Positions 1 to 8,428 of a stretch of 43,174 nt of DNA are shown piece by piece. Location of the stretch: assembly GCA_027023405.1 (NCBI GenBank), contig JALVVN010000019.1, forward strand, positions 1 to 43,174, given 5' to 3'. The DNA comes from Campylobacterales bacterium. GTDB taxonomy: Bacteria; Campylobacterota; Campylobacteria; Campylobacterales; QNZT01. Both the position numbers and the translations under genes were made by a program. The notes beneath the pieces were generated by a model that saw nothing but the letters and a program-made list of their open reading frames with translations, did no database searches and was not told the DNA's origin. Each line of letters opens with the position of its first letter. The stretch's first letter is position 1.

Positions 1-152
1 AGCTCTTTGACATAGATCTTCCCCGCCAAGATACCATCCTCTTTGGCGATCACTTTGGCTTCGACCATCCGATGATCGCTCACGAGTGAAAAGAGATCAC
101 CCCTGCCGATATCCTCTAAGATCGCTTCTCTGACTATCTCTTTGATTCGCAT
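1..152 (-). CDS. nadC: Nicotinate-nucleotide pyrophosphorylase, N-terminal part (cut by window edge)
   Basis: Only the first 50 codons are inside the window; the gene runs off the left edge. The peptide begins MRIKEIVREAILEDIGRGDL, and the EDIGRGDL signature is typical of the N-terminal domain of quinolinate phosphoribosyltransferase. That enzyme converts quinolinate and PRPP to nicotinate mononucleotide, CO2 and pyrophosphate in de novo NAD synthesis. The ATG at 152-150 is preceded by a strong ribosome site (AGGAGGGG) that overlaps the nadA stop codon, so nadA and nadC are translationally close and almost certainly one operon. NadA makes the substrate of NadC. The catalytic half of the protein cannot be checked here. 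Confidence 0.9.
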   Translation of the reverse strand, partial: MRIKEIVREAILEDIGRGDLFSLVSDHRMVEAKVIAKEDGILAGKIYVKE

Positions 153-160
153 AACCCCTC

Positions 161-1153
161 CTAAAACTCAAACATGCGCTCAAGCGCGACTTTCGCCCAC
201 TTTTCCACTTCGGGATCGACGCTGATCTCAGTGATGATCTTATCTTCATCGATCGCTTTGAGGGTGTTGTAGAGATCTTCGAGTGTTGTCTCATTCATCG
301 TCGGGCACTCCGGTTTGGTGGAGGAGAGGATATAGGTGTTCTTCTTTCGCAGACGATTGACGAGGTTAAACTCCGTGCCGACGGCGACCTTTTGATCGAG
401 CGGTAGATCTTTGATATATTTGATGATCTGACTGGTACTACCTACAAAATCGGAGGCTTGGCACACTTCAGGCGGACATTCGGGGTGGCTGACGATGAGA
501 ATACCGGGAAACTTTTTGCGGTAAAATTCGATATCACTCAACTCAAAGAGTTGATGCACGGAGCAAAAGCCATTGTAACAGATGATATCCGCCTCTTTGG
601 GATCGCAATCCTCGCCGATAACGCACGATTTGAGTCCCATCATGAGTGCGACATTTTGTCCGAGTTGTTTGTCGGGTACGAAGAGGATCTTTTTTCCGCT
701 CTCAAGCCCCTTCTCGATGATCTTTTTGGCGTTGGAGCTGGTGCAGACCATACCGCCCATCTTTCCGACTTCCGCTTTGACTTCGGCAGAGGAGTTGATG
801 TAGGTGATAGGGAGGATATCCTCCTTTTTGACTCCGCTCTTTTCTAAGATTTCGACATTTTCATTGTAGTAGGGTTTGTCGATCATCCGTGCCATTGCAC
901 AGCAGGCGATCTTGGGCATGAGGACGCGTTTTTGGGGGGAGAGGATCTTGACGCTCTCACCCATAAATCCGACACCGCAAAAGATGAGATAGGGATTGGG
1001 ATCATCCTTTGCCATCTGTGCGAGTTGGAGGCTATCGCCCGAATAGTCCGCCATCTCAAAGACTTCATCTCGTTGGTAAAAGTGTGCGACAATTGTCACT
1101 TGATGCTTCTCTTTTAGCCGATTAATCTCTTCTCGTAATTGCTCTTTATCCAA
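161..1153 (-). CDS. nadA: Quinolinate synthase A
   Basis: NadA is the [4Fe-4S] enzyme that condenses iminoaspartate with dihydroxyacetone phosphate to quinolinate, in the cytoplasm. Family marks are VAHFYQRDEV near the start, ADYSGDSL, GVGFMGESVKIL, the cysteine region KIACCAMARM, VCTSSNA, FVPDKQLGQN, FCSVHQ, SHPECPPEVC and TKPECPTMNE. Three of these regions supply the cluster cysteines. At about 330 residues it is the usual length of the short NadA type. The reading frame is open to a TTG at 1165, but a second TTG at 1153 has a GGAGAG ribosome site at the right distance, so I chose 1153. It is the first gene of a nadA-nadC operon, divergent from plsY. The right end of a MITE-like element lies 24 bases upstream of this start. 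Confidence 0.95.
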   Translation of the reverse strand: MDKEQLREEINRLKEKHQVTIVAHFYQRDEVFEMADYSGDSLQLAQMAKDDPNPYLIFCGVGFMGESVKILSPQKRVLMPKIACCAMARMIDKPYYNENVEILEKSGVKKEDILPITYINSSAEVKAEVGKMGGMVCTSSNAKKIIEKGLESGKKILFVPDKQLGQNVALMMGLKSCVIGEDCDPKEADIICYNGFCSVHQLFELSDIEFYRKKFPGILIVSHPECPPEVCQASDFVGSTSQIIKYIKDLPLDQKVAVGTEFNLVNRLRKKNTYILSSTKPECPTMNETTLEDLYNTLKAIDEDKIITEISVDPEVEKWAKVALERMFEF

Positions 1154-1172
1154 ACTTCTCTCCAAAAAAGGG

Positions 1173-1342
1173 ATTTTCCCAAATCTCGAAATAGAAATTT
1201 ATGACTTTGTATCATCATCGCATCCTTGGGCTTTACATAAAATTATCGCCGAACCTATGGGTGCGACTCAAATTTGATGCAAACCCCACGAATACGAGCA
1301 TAATACAAATTCAAAGAATTCTATTTCGAGATTTGGGATTTT
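1173..1342. mobile_element. MITE-like element with 19-bp terminal inverted repeats and 5-bp flanking repeats
   Basis: The arm CCCAAATCTCGAAATAGAA (1178-1196) is perfectly inverted at 1319-1337. The 160-bp unit is bounded on both sides by ATTTT (1173-1177 and 1338-1342), which looks like a target-site duplication. The 122-bp interior has no convincing gene. This is the structure of a non-autonomous miniature inverted-repeat transposable element. No second copy occurs in this window, so mobility is inferred. The flanking repeat is AT-rich and could be chance; the paired arms could instead be two oppositely oriented operators for the divergent genes. Confidence 0.45.
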
Positions 1343-1407
1343 CTGAAGCACACTATAACAAAAAAAGGGCTAAAATAAAAGTAGTACAGACCAAGAAGGA
1401 GTCGCCT

Positions 1408-2016
1408 ATGGAGATCAATCACAATTTACTTTTTTATCTGATTGCCTATTTGGTGGGGAGTATTCCGTTTGGGTTAATCCTCGCCAAACAGTTTGCGGGG
1501 GTTGATATCAAAGAGAGCGGAAGTGGAAATATCGGGGCTACCAATGTCTTGCGTGTTGTCAAAGAGCGCGATCCCGCGTTGGCGAAAAAGCTTTCGATCG
1601 CTACTTTAGTATTGGATATGCTCAAGGGGTTAGTTGTGTTGTTTATCGCCGATAGGCTTGGGCTAGATCGTTCGGTGTTGTGGGGAATAGCGGTGTTGGC
1701 GGTTTTCGGGCACTGCTTTAGTATCTATCTGCTTGGAGAGGGAGGCAAGGGGGTTGCGACCGGTTTTGGTGTATTGCTCTATATGATCCCCTATGCGGCG
1801 TTGGTCGGCTTTGGATTGTGGCTCTTTGTGGCAAAAGTGCTCAAGATCTCCTCTTTGGCTTCGCTTGTTGGACTTTTGGGTGTTGTTGTCGCTTCCTTTT
1901 TTCTTTATCCAAATATCGTGCATACGCCGATTGTGATTATTGCGATTATCATTCTCTATAAACATGGAGACAATATTATGCGACTTTTGAGTGGTGAAGA
2001 GGGGCGAGTAGTATGA
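1408..2016 (+). CDS. plsY: Acyl-phosphate:glycerol-3-phosphate acyltransferase PlsY
   Basis: PlsY moves an acyl group from acyl phosphate to glycerol-3-phosphate, the first acylation in phospholipid synthesis, at the inner membrane. The 202-residue protein is strongly hydrophobic with about five membrane segments and carries the family motifs GSIPFGLILAK, SGNIGATNVLR and GHCFSIYLLGEGGKGVATG. The frame is open upstream to 1201, but the ATG at 1408 is preceded by AAGGAG at 1396-1401 and gives the normal PlsY N-terminus; the upstream extension would run through the MITE-like element. It overlaps folB by the 4-nt ATGA. Together with the following genes it forms the plsY-folB-cosR-fdxB-ppx order that I recall from Campylobacter jejuni. 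Confidence 0.95.
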   Translation: MEINHNLLFYLIAYLVGSIPFGLILAKQFAGVDIKESGSGNIGATNVLRVVKERDPALAKKLSIATLVLDMLKGLVVLFIADRLGLDRSVLWGIAVLAVFGHCFSIYLLGEGGKGVATGFGVLLYMIPYAALVGFGLWLFVAKVLKISSLASLVGLLGVVVASFFLYPNIVHTPIVIIAIIILYKHGDNIMRLLSGEEGRVV

Positions 2017-2348
2017 GTGTGCACAAGATCTACATTGACGATCTAAAGATAGATGCGATCATCGGTATATTAGAAGAGGAGCGTACGACTCCTCAACGAC
2101 TCATTGTCAATGTAGTGATTGAGTATCATCGTGAGAGTGACTACTTTATCAACTATGCCCATGTGGTCGAATTGATCCAAGAGCGATTGCAGAATAAGCG
2201 TTATGGTTTGCTAGAAGATGCGATCAAAGATATTATGCTACATCTCAAAGAGGATTATCTGCCCATTAAGAGTATCAAAATGAAAATTTCAAAGCCGGAT
2301 ATCTTGGAAAATTGTGTTGTCGGTGTGGAGCTTTTTACCCAATATTGA
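2013..2348 (+). CDS. folB: Dihydroneopterin aldolase
   Basis: FolB cleaves 7,8-dihydroneopterin to 6-hydroxymethyl-dihydropterin and glycolaldehyde in folate synthesis. The 111-residue protein has the usual FolB pattern: an N-terminal strand VHKIYIDDLKIDAIIGILEEER, then PQRLIVNVVIEY, the YAHVVELI segment, LLEDAIKDI and a C-terminal KMKISKPDILENC stretch carrying the conserved Lys-Pro. It matches the small tunnelling-fold family over its whole length. The start overlaps the plsY stop by 4 nt, so the two are translationally coupled. Confidence 0.9.
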   Translation: MSVHKIYIDDLKIDAIIGILEEERTTPQRLIVNVVIEYHRESDYFINYAHVVELIQERLQNKRYGLLEDAIKDIMLHLKEDYLPIKSIKMKISKPDILENCVVGVELFTQY

Positions 2349-2355
2349 AGAGTCA

Positions 2356-2396
2356 TTTAAAAAAACTTTAAAATTGTAGGATTTTTGTGTTATAAT
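2356..2396 (+). promoter_or_regulatory. hsrA/cosR promoter with tandem TTTAAA box
   Basis: A TATAAT -10 box lies at 2391-2396, followed by an AAAGGAAAGAG ribosome site and the ATG at 2429. Upstream, TTTAAA (2356-2361), five bases, and TTTAAA (2367-2372) form an 11-bp direct repeat where a -35 box would sit. From memory, Helicobacter HP1043 recognises a TTTAAG-N5-TTTAAG-like repeat and binds its own promoter, so this is a candidate autoregulatory site. The region is AT-rich, which lowers certainty. Confidence 0.55.
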
Positions 2397-2428
2397 CATT
2401 TAAAATTTTATTTTAGCAAAGGAAAGAG

Positions 2429-3100
2429 ATGAGAGTACTCATTGTAGAGGATGAAATTACTTTAAATAGAACCCTTGTAGAAGGGCTACAAGAGTTTGGT
2501 TATCAGGCGGACAGCTCGGAGAATTTTAAAGATGCTGAGTATTATGTAGGGATTCGTAATTATGATTTGGTATTGACAGATTGGATGTTGCCAGACGGTG
2601 ACGGTGTGGAGCTTGTCAGTAGTATCAAACAAAAATCTCCACGAACCGCCTGTGTGGTTTTATCGGCAAAAGATGACAAAGAGAGTGAGATCAGAGCGCT
2701 CAAAGCGGGTGCGGATGACTATATCAAAAAGCCGTTTGATTTTGATATTTTGATTGCAAGATTGGAGGCGAGATTGCGATTTGGCGGTACCAATGTGATC
2801 GAGATTCAAGAGCTTGTGATTGATCCGGATGAGGAGAAGATCACTTTCAAAGGGCAGGATATCGAGCTCAAAGGGAAGCCTTTTGAAGTGCTGACCCATT
2901 TGGCGCGACATCGTGATCAGATCGTCTCCAAAGAGCAACTGTTGGATGCGATTTGGGAGGAGCCGGAGCTAGTCACGCCCAATGTTATTGAAGTTGCGAT
3001 CAACCAAATCAGACAAAAGATGGATAAACCGCTCAATATCTCAACAATCGAGACTGTTAGACGAAGAGGCTATAGATTTTGTTTTCCCAAAAAAGCATAA
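2429..3100 (+). CDS. hsrA: HsrA/CosR-family response regulator (HP1043/Cj0355c type)
   Basis: This is an OmpR-class DNA-binding response regulator of 223 residues: receiver domain about 1-115, winged helix about 125-223. The C-terminal half (GKPFEVLTHLARHRDQIVSK, LLDAIWEEPELVTPNVIEVA, ETVRRRGYRFCFPKK) is nearly the same as I remember for Campylobacter CosR and Helicobacter HP1043, the essential regulators that control respiratory, oxidative-stress and housekeeping genes. Those relatives have degenerate receivers and are orphans. Here the receiver looks functional: acidic E7/D8/E9, D51 in VLTDWMLPDGDG, S79 and K101-P. A sensor kinase gene overlaps its end by 22 nt. Its own promoter carries a candidate binding box. 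Confidence 0.93.
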   Translation: MRVLIVEDEITLNRTLVEGLQEFGYQADSSENFKDAEYYVGIRNYDLVLTDWMLPDGDGVELVSSIKQKSPRTACVVLSAKDDKESEIRALKAGADDYIKKPFDFDILIARLEARLRFGGTNVIEIQELVIDPDEEKITFKGQDIELKGKPFEVLTHLARHRDQIVSKEQLLDAIWEEPELVTPNVIEVAINQIRQKMDKPLNISTIETVRRRGYRFCFPKKA

Positions 3101-4431
3101 AACGAAAATTTCTGATTCAACTCATCGTCGCTTCGGCGACGCTGATAGCGATCTTTTCGATCATTCTCTATAACTATATCCGTATTTCACTGATCGATGA
3201 TATTACGAAAAATCTTGAGGCGAGTGCACAACTTTATATCGATAAACGCCACAATCAAGACCCCTTTTCTAAACAAAATAGTGAAAAAGTCGCTGAATAT
3301 GGCAAGGATAAGATCAGTGTCATTATCGATCCGGATAAAAAACGGGATATCTCTTTTAAACAGTATGCGAGGGATGGGCATGATTATTTGACGATTTACA
3401 AAAGTTATGATAAAGCTCGAAGCTCTTTTTTGAAGATTGAGAGAGATATTACGAGCAGTAAAGAGCTTTTGAGTAAGATTTTGAAGAGTATTATTTTCAG
3501 CTCATTTTTAGCGCTTTTTCTTATTTTGGCATACGCGCTCTTTCTCTCTGAAACACTACTCTATCCGGTAAAGGCGTTAAGCAGACGCCTTACACGAATG
3601 AATGAAAACTTTTTGGAGCCGATTGAGACGGAGAAGTTGCCGGATGAGTTTGTACCTCTTGGTGAGAGTGTCAACAAACTTATCGATCGGATTCAGAACT
3701 TTGTAAAGTACCAAAAGGAGCTCTTTATCGGTACGGCACATGAACTCAAAACTCCTCTAGCGGTGATGAAGACCAAAAATGAGGTAACGCTCATCAAAGA
3801 TCGGGATGTGGAAAAGTACAAAGATACATTGCAGGTCAACAATAAAACGATCGATGAGATGAATAAAATGATCAGCTCTATATTAGAGATCGGGCGACAA
3901 GAGGGGGCGCAGTTTGAGCGACCGGTCGAAGTAGAGATGATCCAATTTCTTAAAGATAAGTCAAAAGACTTCTCTCTACTTGCCAACGGTGAAGAGAAGA
4001 CTTTGACGACCGATTTTGAACCTGAGAAGTACTGTATCATCTCTCAGCCGACACTCTTGATGCATATTTTGCAAAATTTTGTTCAAAATGCGATTAAATT
4101 TACGCCCAAAGGCGCAGAGGTCAAGATCAAAAGTCGTTTACATGGAGATGAATTTACTATTGAAGTGATTGATAGCGGTAAGGGGATTGATGAGAGCAAG
4201 GATCTCTTTGCGCCTTTCAAAAGAGAGGGTGATCGTGCCGGTGCGGGACTAGGACTCTTTCTTGCTAAAGGTGCGGCAGATGCTATTGGTGCGAAGATCT
4301 CTTTGAAAAATCGAAAAGATGGTCAGGGTGCCGTGGCAACGATTGTACTTAATTCCAAAAATTATTGCCCATTAGAAGATGATTTAGAGGATGCAAAGAT
4401 CTCTATCTTTAGTCCTTTTAAACGCAAGTAG
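3079..4431 (+). CDS. Sensor histidine kinase paired with the HsrA/CosR regulator
   Basis: A 450-residue membrane kinase. Segment 11-33 is a first membrane helix; 34-136 is a small extracytoplasmic sensing region with no family I recognise; 137-157 is a second helix, followed by a HAMP-like linker. The dimerisation H-box is FIGTAHELKTPLAVMK with H221. The ATPase domain has an N-box (NFVQNAIKFTPKG), DSGKGID and GAGLGLFLAKG. It starts at a TTG (3079) inside the regulator gene, 22 nt before that gene ends, so the pair is co-translated. The likely role is to phosphorylate D51 of the upstream regulator. The signal is unknown. C. jejuni has no kinase at this place in the gene order. Confidence 0.9.
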   Translation: MFSQKSIKRKFLIQLIVASATLIAIFSIILYNYIRISLIDDITKNLEASAQLYIDKRHNQDPFSKQNSEKVAEYGKDKISVIIDPDKKRDISFKQYARDGHDYLTIYKSYDKARSSFLKIERDITSSKELLSKILKSIIFSSFLALFLILAYALFLSETLLYPVKALSRRLTRMNENFLEPIETEKLPDEFVPLGESVNKLIDRIQNFVKYQKELFIGTAHELKTPLAVMKTKNEVTLIKDRDVEKYKDTLQVNNKTIDEMNKMISSILEIGRQEGAQFERPVEVEMIQFLKDKSKDFSLLANGEEKTLTTDFEPEKYCIISQPTLLMHILQNFVQNAIKFTPKGAEVKIKSRLHGDEFTIEVIDSGKGIDESKDLFAPFKREGDRAGAGLGLFLAKGAADAIGAKISLKNRKDGQGAVATIVLNSKNYCPLEDDLEDAKISIFSPFKRK

Positions 4432-4445
4432 GATTTTGAGCAAAC

Positions 4446-4673
4446 ATGGCGCTTAAGATATTGGAGGCATGTATTGCGTGTGATGCGTGCTTTCAGCCTT
4501 GTCCGACAGACTCTATAATTCCCGATGATCCTATCTATCGTATCAATTTTGAAACATGTACAGAGTGCAAAGGGTATGCAGATGCGCCGACATGTGTAGA
4601 AGCGTGTCCGGTGGATTGTATTGTACTTGATGAAGCGCATCCCTATCATGAAAGCGAGAAAGAGCATGGCTAA
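4446..4673 (+). CDS. fdxB: 2[4Fe-4S] ferredoxin (FdxB/YfhL type)
   Basis: A 75-residue cytoplasmic electron carrier with two cluster motifs: CIACDACFQPCP near residues 9-20, and CTECKGYADAPTCVEACP in the second half, where the eight-residue gap between the second and third cysteines marks the Allochromatium-type ferredoxins. The same gene sits beside cosR in Campylobacter, as I recall. The last codons overlap the ppx/gppA start by 8 nt. No Shine-Dalgarno of note precedes the ATG, so it may depend on translation of the upstream kinase gene, which ends 14 bases before it. Confidence 0.9.
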   Translation: MALKILEACIACDACFQPCPTDSIIPDDPIYRINFETCTECKGYADAPTCVEACPVDCIVLDEAHPYHESEKEHG

Positions 4674-6141
4674 ACGAACGGCTATCATCGATATTGGATC
4701 AAACTCCATTAGTGTCGTGGTATATGAAAAGAGCTCTCGATATGCATTTTCTCTTATCAAAAAGGCACGAATTGCCGTGCGAATCGGTGAGGGTGCCTAT
4801 GAGCATGGAGGCTTATTGCAAGAAGAGGCGATGCAAAAAGCATACCGAGCACTTGAGGATATACTTTGCATTATTGGATCATTGAAGTGTAGAAAAATCC
4901 TTACTGCAGCAACTTCCGCACTCAGAGATGCACCCAATCGCAAACTCTTTCTTTCTCGTGTTTCCAAAGGGCTTGGGCTTCATTTGAAGGTGATTGAGGG
5001 TGAGCGAGAAGCTTATCTCGGTGGTGTTGCAGCGGCAAATCTGCTCTATCCGATTGAGCATTTTACGACGGTGGATATCGGTGGGGGATCGACAGAGTTT
5101 GCGGAGGTGAAGCGAGGGCGTGTGGTTGCGACCTATTCACTTAATATCGGGACGGTACGCCTAAAGGAGCTTCTCTTTGATAAAGAGGCTTCTGAAGAGG
5201 AGATTGAAGCCTTCCTTGACAACGCGCTTTCACAATTACCGCAACATTTTAAAGTCAGTCACATTGTGGGGATCGGTGGTACTTTGCGGGCACTCTCTTC
5301 TGTGATTATGCAAAAAGAGAAGTACCCTATCGCATCGCTACACGGTTTTAGCTATCGTGTTAAAGATCATAAAAAACTGATCAAGTCGATACCGAAAATG
5401 AGTGACAAAGAGCTCAAAAAGCTTGATATCTCTACCAACCGACTTGATACAATTCGGGAGGGTGTGGCGATCTTTTATCGTGTGCTGAAGAGGCTTGATG
5501 CCAAAGAGGTAATTGCGAGCAAGGCGGGAGTAAGAGAGGGGCTTTATCTCACCGATCTGCTTCGTAACAACGCCCATAAGTTTCCTGAAAATTTTAATAT
5601 CTCCATCAAGAGCATGCTCGACAAATTTGCACTCAATGAGAAAAATTGCGCCTTTGCACAGCGTGTCGCAAAAGAACTCTTTGAGACACTTGCGCCGCTA
5701 CACCGTTGCGATAAATCCTATCTACGACTAGTTGCCTATGCAGCAAAACTCTCTCCCATCAACAGCCGACTCAATATCTACTCCAATAGTGGCAATAGTT
5801 TCTATCTCTTTTTGGAGTATCTCAACTTCGGCTTTTCGCATGAAGAGAAGTTGATTATTGCTCTACTATTAAAGCTCTCTTCCAAGGAGAAAAAAAGGAG
5901 AAATGACTACAAGCGCTTTGCTGAATTACTTCCCGACCAAGAGACGATGGAGTGGCTCTATATCATTTTGAGCATTGCACGATGTATCAATGCCAACCGT
6001 AAAATTCAAAAAGTCTCTTTTTTATTGGAGCAACGATCGATTACAATTTTGATGGAGCGTGAGAGTATTTTGTGTGAGCAGTGTTTAGAGAAGTTAAGCA
6101 CTTCTCTAAAACTATCGGTTAGAAGCGGTGTCCTAAGTTAA
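4666..6141 (+). CDS. ppx: Ppx/GppA exopolyphosphatase / (p)ppGpp-pentaphosphatase family protein
   Basis: A 491-residue phosphatase of the actin-like ASKHA fold. Visible motifs are IIDIGSNSISVVVYE at the N-terminus, ATSALRDAPN, the phosphate-binding VDIGGGSTEF and GIGGTLRAL, then a helical C-terminal HD-like domain from about residue 310. The family removes terminal phosphate from polyphosphate or pppGpp; which substrate is used cannot be told from sequence. The frame is open to ATG 4621, but ATG 4666 has an AAAGAG site and starts directly on the conserved motif. It overlaps fdxB by 8 nt and its 3' end overlaps the convergent bamA by 23 bases. Confidence 0.9.
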   Translation: MAKRTAIIDIGSNSISVVVYEKSSRYAFSLIKKARIAVRIGEGAYEHGGLLQEEAMQKAYRALEDILCIIGSLKCRKILTAATSALRDAPNRKLFLSRVSKGLGLHLKVIEGEREAYLGGVAAANLLYPIEHFTTVDIGGGSTEFAEVKRGRVVATYSLNIGTVRLKELLFDKEASEEEIEAFLDNALSQLPQHFKVSHIVGIGGTLRALSSVIMQKEKYPIASLHGFSYRVKDHKKLIKSIPKMSDKELKKLDISTNRLDTIREGVAIFYRVLKRLDAKEVIASKAGVREGLYLTDLLRNNAHKFPENFNISIKSMLDKFALNEKNCAFAQRVAKELFETLAPLHRCDKSYLRLVAYAAKLSPINSRLNIYSNSGNSFYLFLEYLNFGFSHEEKLIIALLLKLSSKEKKRRNDYKRFAELLPDQETMEWLYIILSIARCINANRKIQKVSFLLEQRSITILMERESILCEQCLEKLSTSLKLSVRSGVLS

Positions 6142-8344
6142 ATTCGACTTTGTGAAGTCTATCATCGGGTTTGTCGTTGATGGGTCTTGTCCAAAAGATT
6201 TGAAGTGGTACACCTAGTGGAGATTTTGGCCACTCGATACCCGCACCGTATGATGCTCGTTTGATATCGCTAAAAGAGTTCTCCCCTGTCATGCCGTAGT
6301 CATAGAAAGCAACACCGCGAAGCCCCATCTTTTTGACAAGTGGGATACTCAACTCCACAGAAGAGGTTGCCATCCGTTTTGCTCCCTGGAGATTCCCCTC
6401 GGAGTCTTTGGGTGCGAGCCATCCATATTTGTATCCTCTAACGGTACCGTATCCACCCATATAGAGCTTTTCATTGAGTGGGATAAAGCCCTTATCTTCC
6501 ATGCTGCTGACGCGAAGTTTTGCACGCAATATCAAATCATAATCAAATTGATCCTCAAAGCCGTGATAGAACTTAATAACCGCATTGTGTTTGAGAAATT
6601 TTGAATCTCCACCTACACCTGCGTATTCGAGTGAGTAAGCGGCGTGAATACCGTGTCTAGGTAGATAATAGTCATCGGTATTGTCGTAGGTAATTGCCGG
6701 GATAAAAGAGCTCTTTTTGAAGTGCCCCGGTTGATAGAAGATATTATTTTTCAAAGAGTCATTGACATCAGTCAGCTCCGTATCCTCATAGAGGTAGGTG
6801 AGTGAGACATGAAGATTCCTGCCAATCTTTCGACCAAGTCCTAAAGATCCACCGAGTGATTTCTCTTTGTAGTTGATGTAGTCATAGTCATTTCGGTATA
6901 TATTTCCGCTCAGGCTGTAAAGAGAGTCAAAGAGCCGTGGATTGTTGAAGTTGATACTTCCTTTGAGGCGTTTTTGTGAATAGTCTATCGTAGTACCGAG
7001 TTCGATACCGCTTCCCAAAAAGTTTCTATCGGAGATACCGGCATTGACACCGAGTCCGTCATAGCCGTCACTATAAGTGATACCGCCCATAATACTTCCG
7101 GTACTTGCTTCATCTACCTTCACCAAGAGATCGACTTGATCCTCACCTACCTGTTTGGGAATGATTTGAACATTGTTGAAGTAGCCGGTTCGCTTTAGTG
7201 CGTTGAGAGAATCGACGAGATCTCCTCTAGTGAACTTCTCTCCCTCACTAAGATAAAGTTCCCGTCTAATGACACTATCTTGTGTGCGAGAGTTGCCAGA
7301 AATGGTGATATTATGTACAAAGACCTTTTTATTAGGTTGTACTTTGTAGGTGATATTGACGGTATGTGTCGTTTTGTCAGGTTGGACATCGGGCACAATA
7401 GAGGCAAAAGCATAACCCTTGTCACTGACCACTTTTTGGATTTGGCTCATATCGTGTCGGAGTTTGGTCACATCAAATACTTTATGACTTTTGAGTCGAA
7501 AAGAGTCTTTGAGTTTGTGAGGGTTTGCGATCGTCGGGTCAATCTCAACATTGATGGCACCGACGGTATAGGGTTCACCCTCATCGATCTTATAGGTGAG
7601 GGTTGCAGTATAGTCAGAGAAATTGGTCTTGAGATAGGGTGGATAGACTTTGGCATCCATAAAACCGTGTTCAAGATAAAACTCCTTGATCCTTTCCGCA
7701 TCAAATTTGAGCTGATCCGCTTTAAGTTTACCGTCATCTCGTCCGAAGAACCATCCGGCAAATTGGCGTTGTCGATTGGCAATACGATCTTTGATATCGT
7801 CATAGGTAAAGTGTTTTGCTCCGATGAGATTCACTTTTTTGATATAGACAGGTTCACCCTTTTTGACGATGACATTGGTTTCGACGCTTCCGGAGTTGAG
7901 CGGTTTCTCTTCTATTTTGACACTAGAGTCAAAGTAGCCCTCATCTTGTAGCTGTTTGGTGATCTTCTCTTTGACATTTTTCGCTTTGGTGGCATCATAG
8001 AGATCACCCTTTTTGATCTGCGCCTCTTTGAGTGTTTTTTCTGACTGATCTTTGTCCAGTCCTTCGACATTGACATGAGAGACGACAGGTTTCTCTTTGC
8101 AGTGATAGATCAGCACACCATCTTGATCATCAACCCAAATATCATCAAAATAGTGTTGTGCATAGAGGCGTTTGATACTGGCATCTACCTTGAGGTCATC
8201 AACGGCTTCACCTCTTTTGAGACCGGTGATCTCCTTGGCAATATCGGGTGACATATGTACCAAACCTTCAAAACGAATATCTTTGATAGTTTCAGATTGC
8301 AATGAGAGTGCAAGTATTGATGAGAGTAGAAGGGTTTTTTTCAT
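6119..8344 (-). CDS. bamA: Outer-membrane protein assembly factor BamA
   Basis: BamA is the essential core of the beta-barrel assembly machine in the outer membrane. The 741-residue protein starts with a signal peptide (MKKTLLLSSILALSLQS), followed by five POTRA domains to about residue 410 and a C-terminal 16-strand barrel. The lid-loop motif is present as TVRGYKYGWLAP, and the chain ends in HKVEFNLGHRF with the expected terminal aromatic. The frame is open 15 codons further upstream, but the ATG at 8344 has AAGGTA upstream and opens the signal peptide. It is divergent from tyrA with an 84-bp shared promoter region. Confidence 0.97.
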   Translation of the reverse strand: MKKTLLLSSILALSLQSETIKDIRFEGLVHMSPDIAKEITGLKRGEAVDDLKVDASIKRLYAQHYFDDIWVDDQDGVLIYHCKEKPVVSHVNVEGLDKDQSEKTLKEAQIKKGDLYDATKAKNVKEKITKQLQDEGYFDSSVKIEEKPLNSGSVETNVIVKKGEPVYIKKVNLIGAKHFTYDDIKDRIANRQRQFAGWFFGRDDGKLKADQLKFDAERIKEFYLEHGFMDAKVYPPYLKTNFSDYTATLTYKIDEGEPYTVGAINVEIDPTIANPHKLKDSFRLKSHKVFDVTKLRHDMSQIQKVVSDKGYAFASIVPDVQPDKTTHTVNITYKVQPNKKVFVHNITISGNSRTQDSVIRRELYLSEGEKFTRGDLVDSLNALKRTGYFNNVQIIPKQVGEDQVDLLVKVDEASTGSIMGGITYSDGYDGLGVNAGISDRNFLGSGIELGTTIDYSQKRLKGSINFNNPRLFDSLYSLSGNIYRNDYDYINYKEKSLGGSLGLGRKIGRNLHVSLTYLYEDTELTDVNDSLKNNIFYQPGHFKKSSFIPAITYDNTDDYYLPRHGIHAAYSLEYAGVGGDSKFLKHNAVIKFYHGFEDQFDYDLILRAKLRVSSMEDKGFIPLNEKLYMGGYGTVRGYKYGWLAPKDSEGNLQGAKRMATSSVELSIPLVKKMGLRGVAFYDYGMTGENSFSDIKRASYGAGIEWPKSPLGVPLQIFWTRPINDKPDDRLHKVEFNLGHRF

Positions 8345-8428
8345 AAAGTTTACCTTATATATTCTTTTGATAAGATCACATAATATCATATTAATCTTAG
8401 TAGAATGTAAATGAAAAAGAAGTGAAAA

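Noticed and set aside
458-847. Long open frames antisense to nadA, bamA, dnaE and others
   Set aside because: They mirror well-supported genes on the other strand and show no protein family features.
1201-1407. N-terminal extension of plsY from an upstream ATG
   Set aside because: It runs through the inverted-repeat element, has no ribosome site and adds about 69 residues with no PlsY counterpart; ATG 1408 has AAGGAG.
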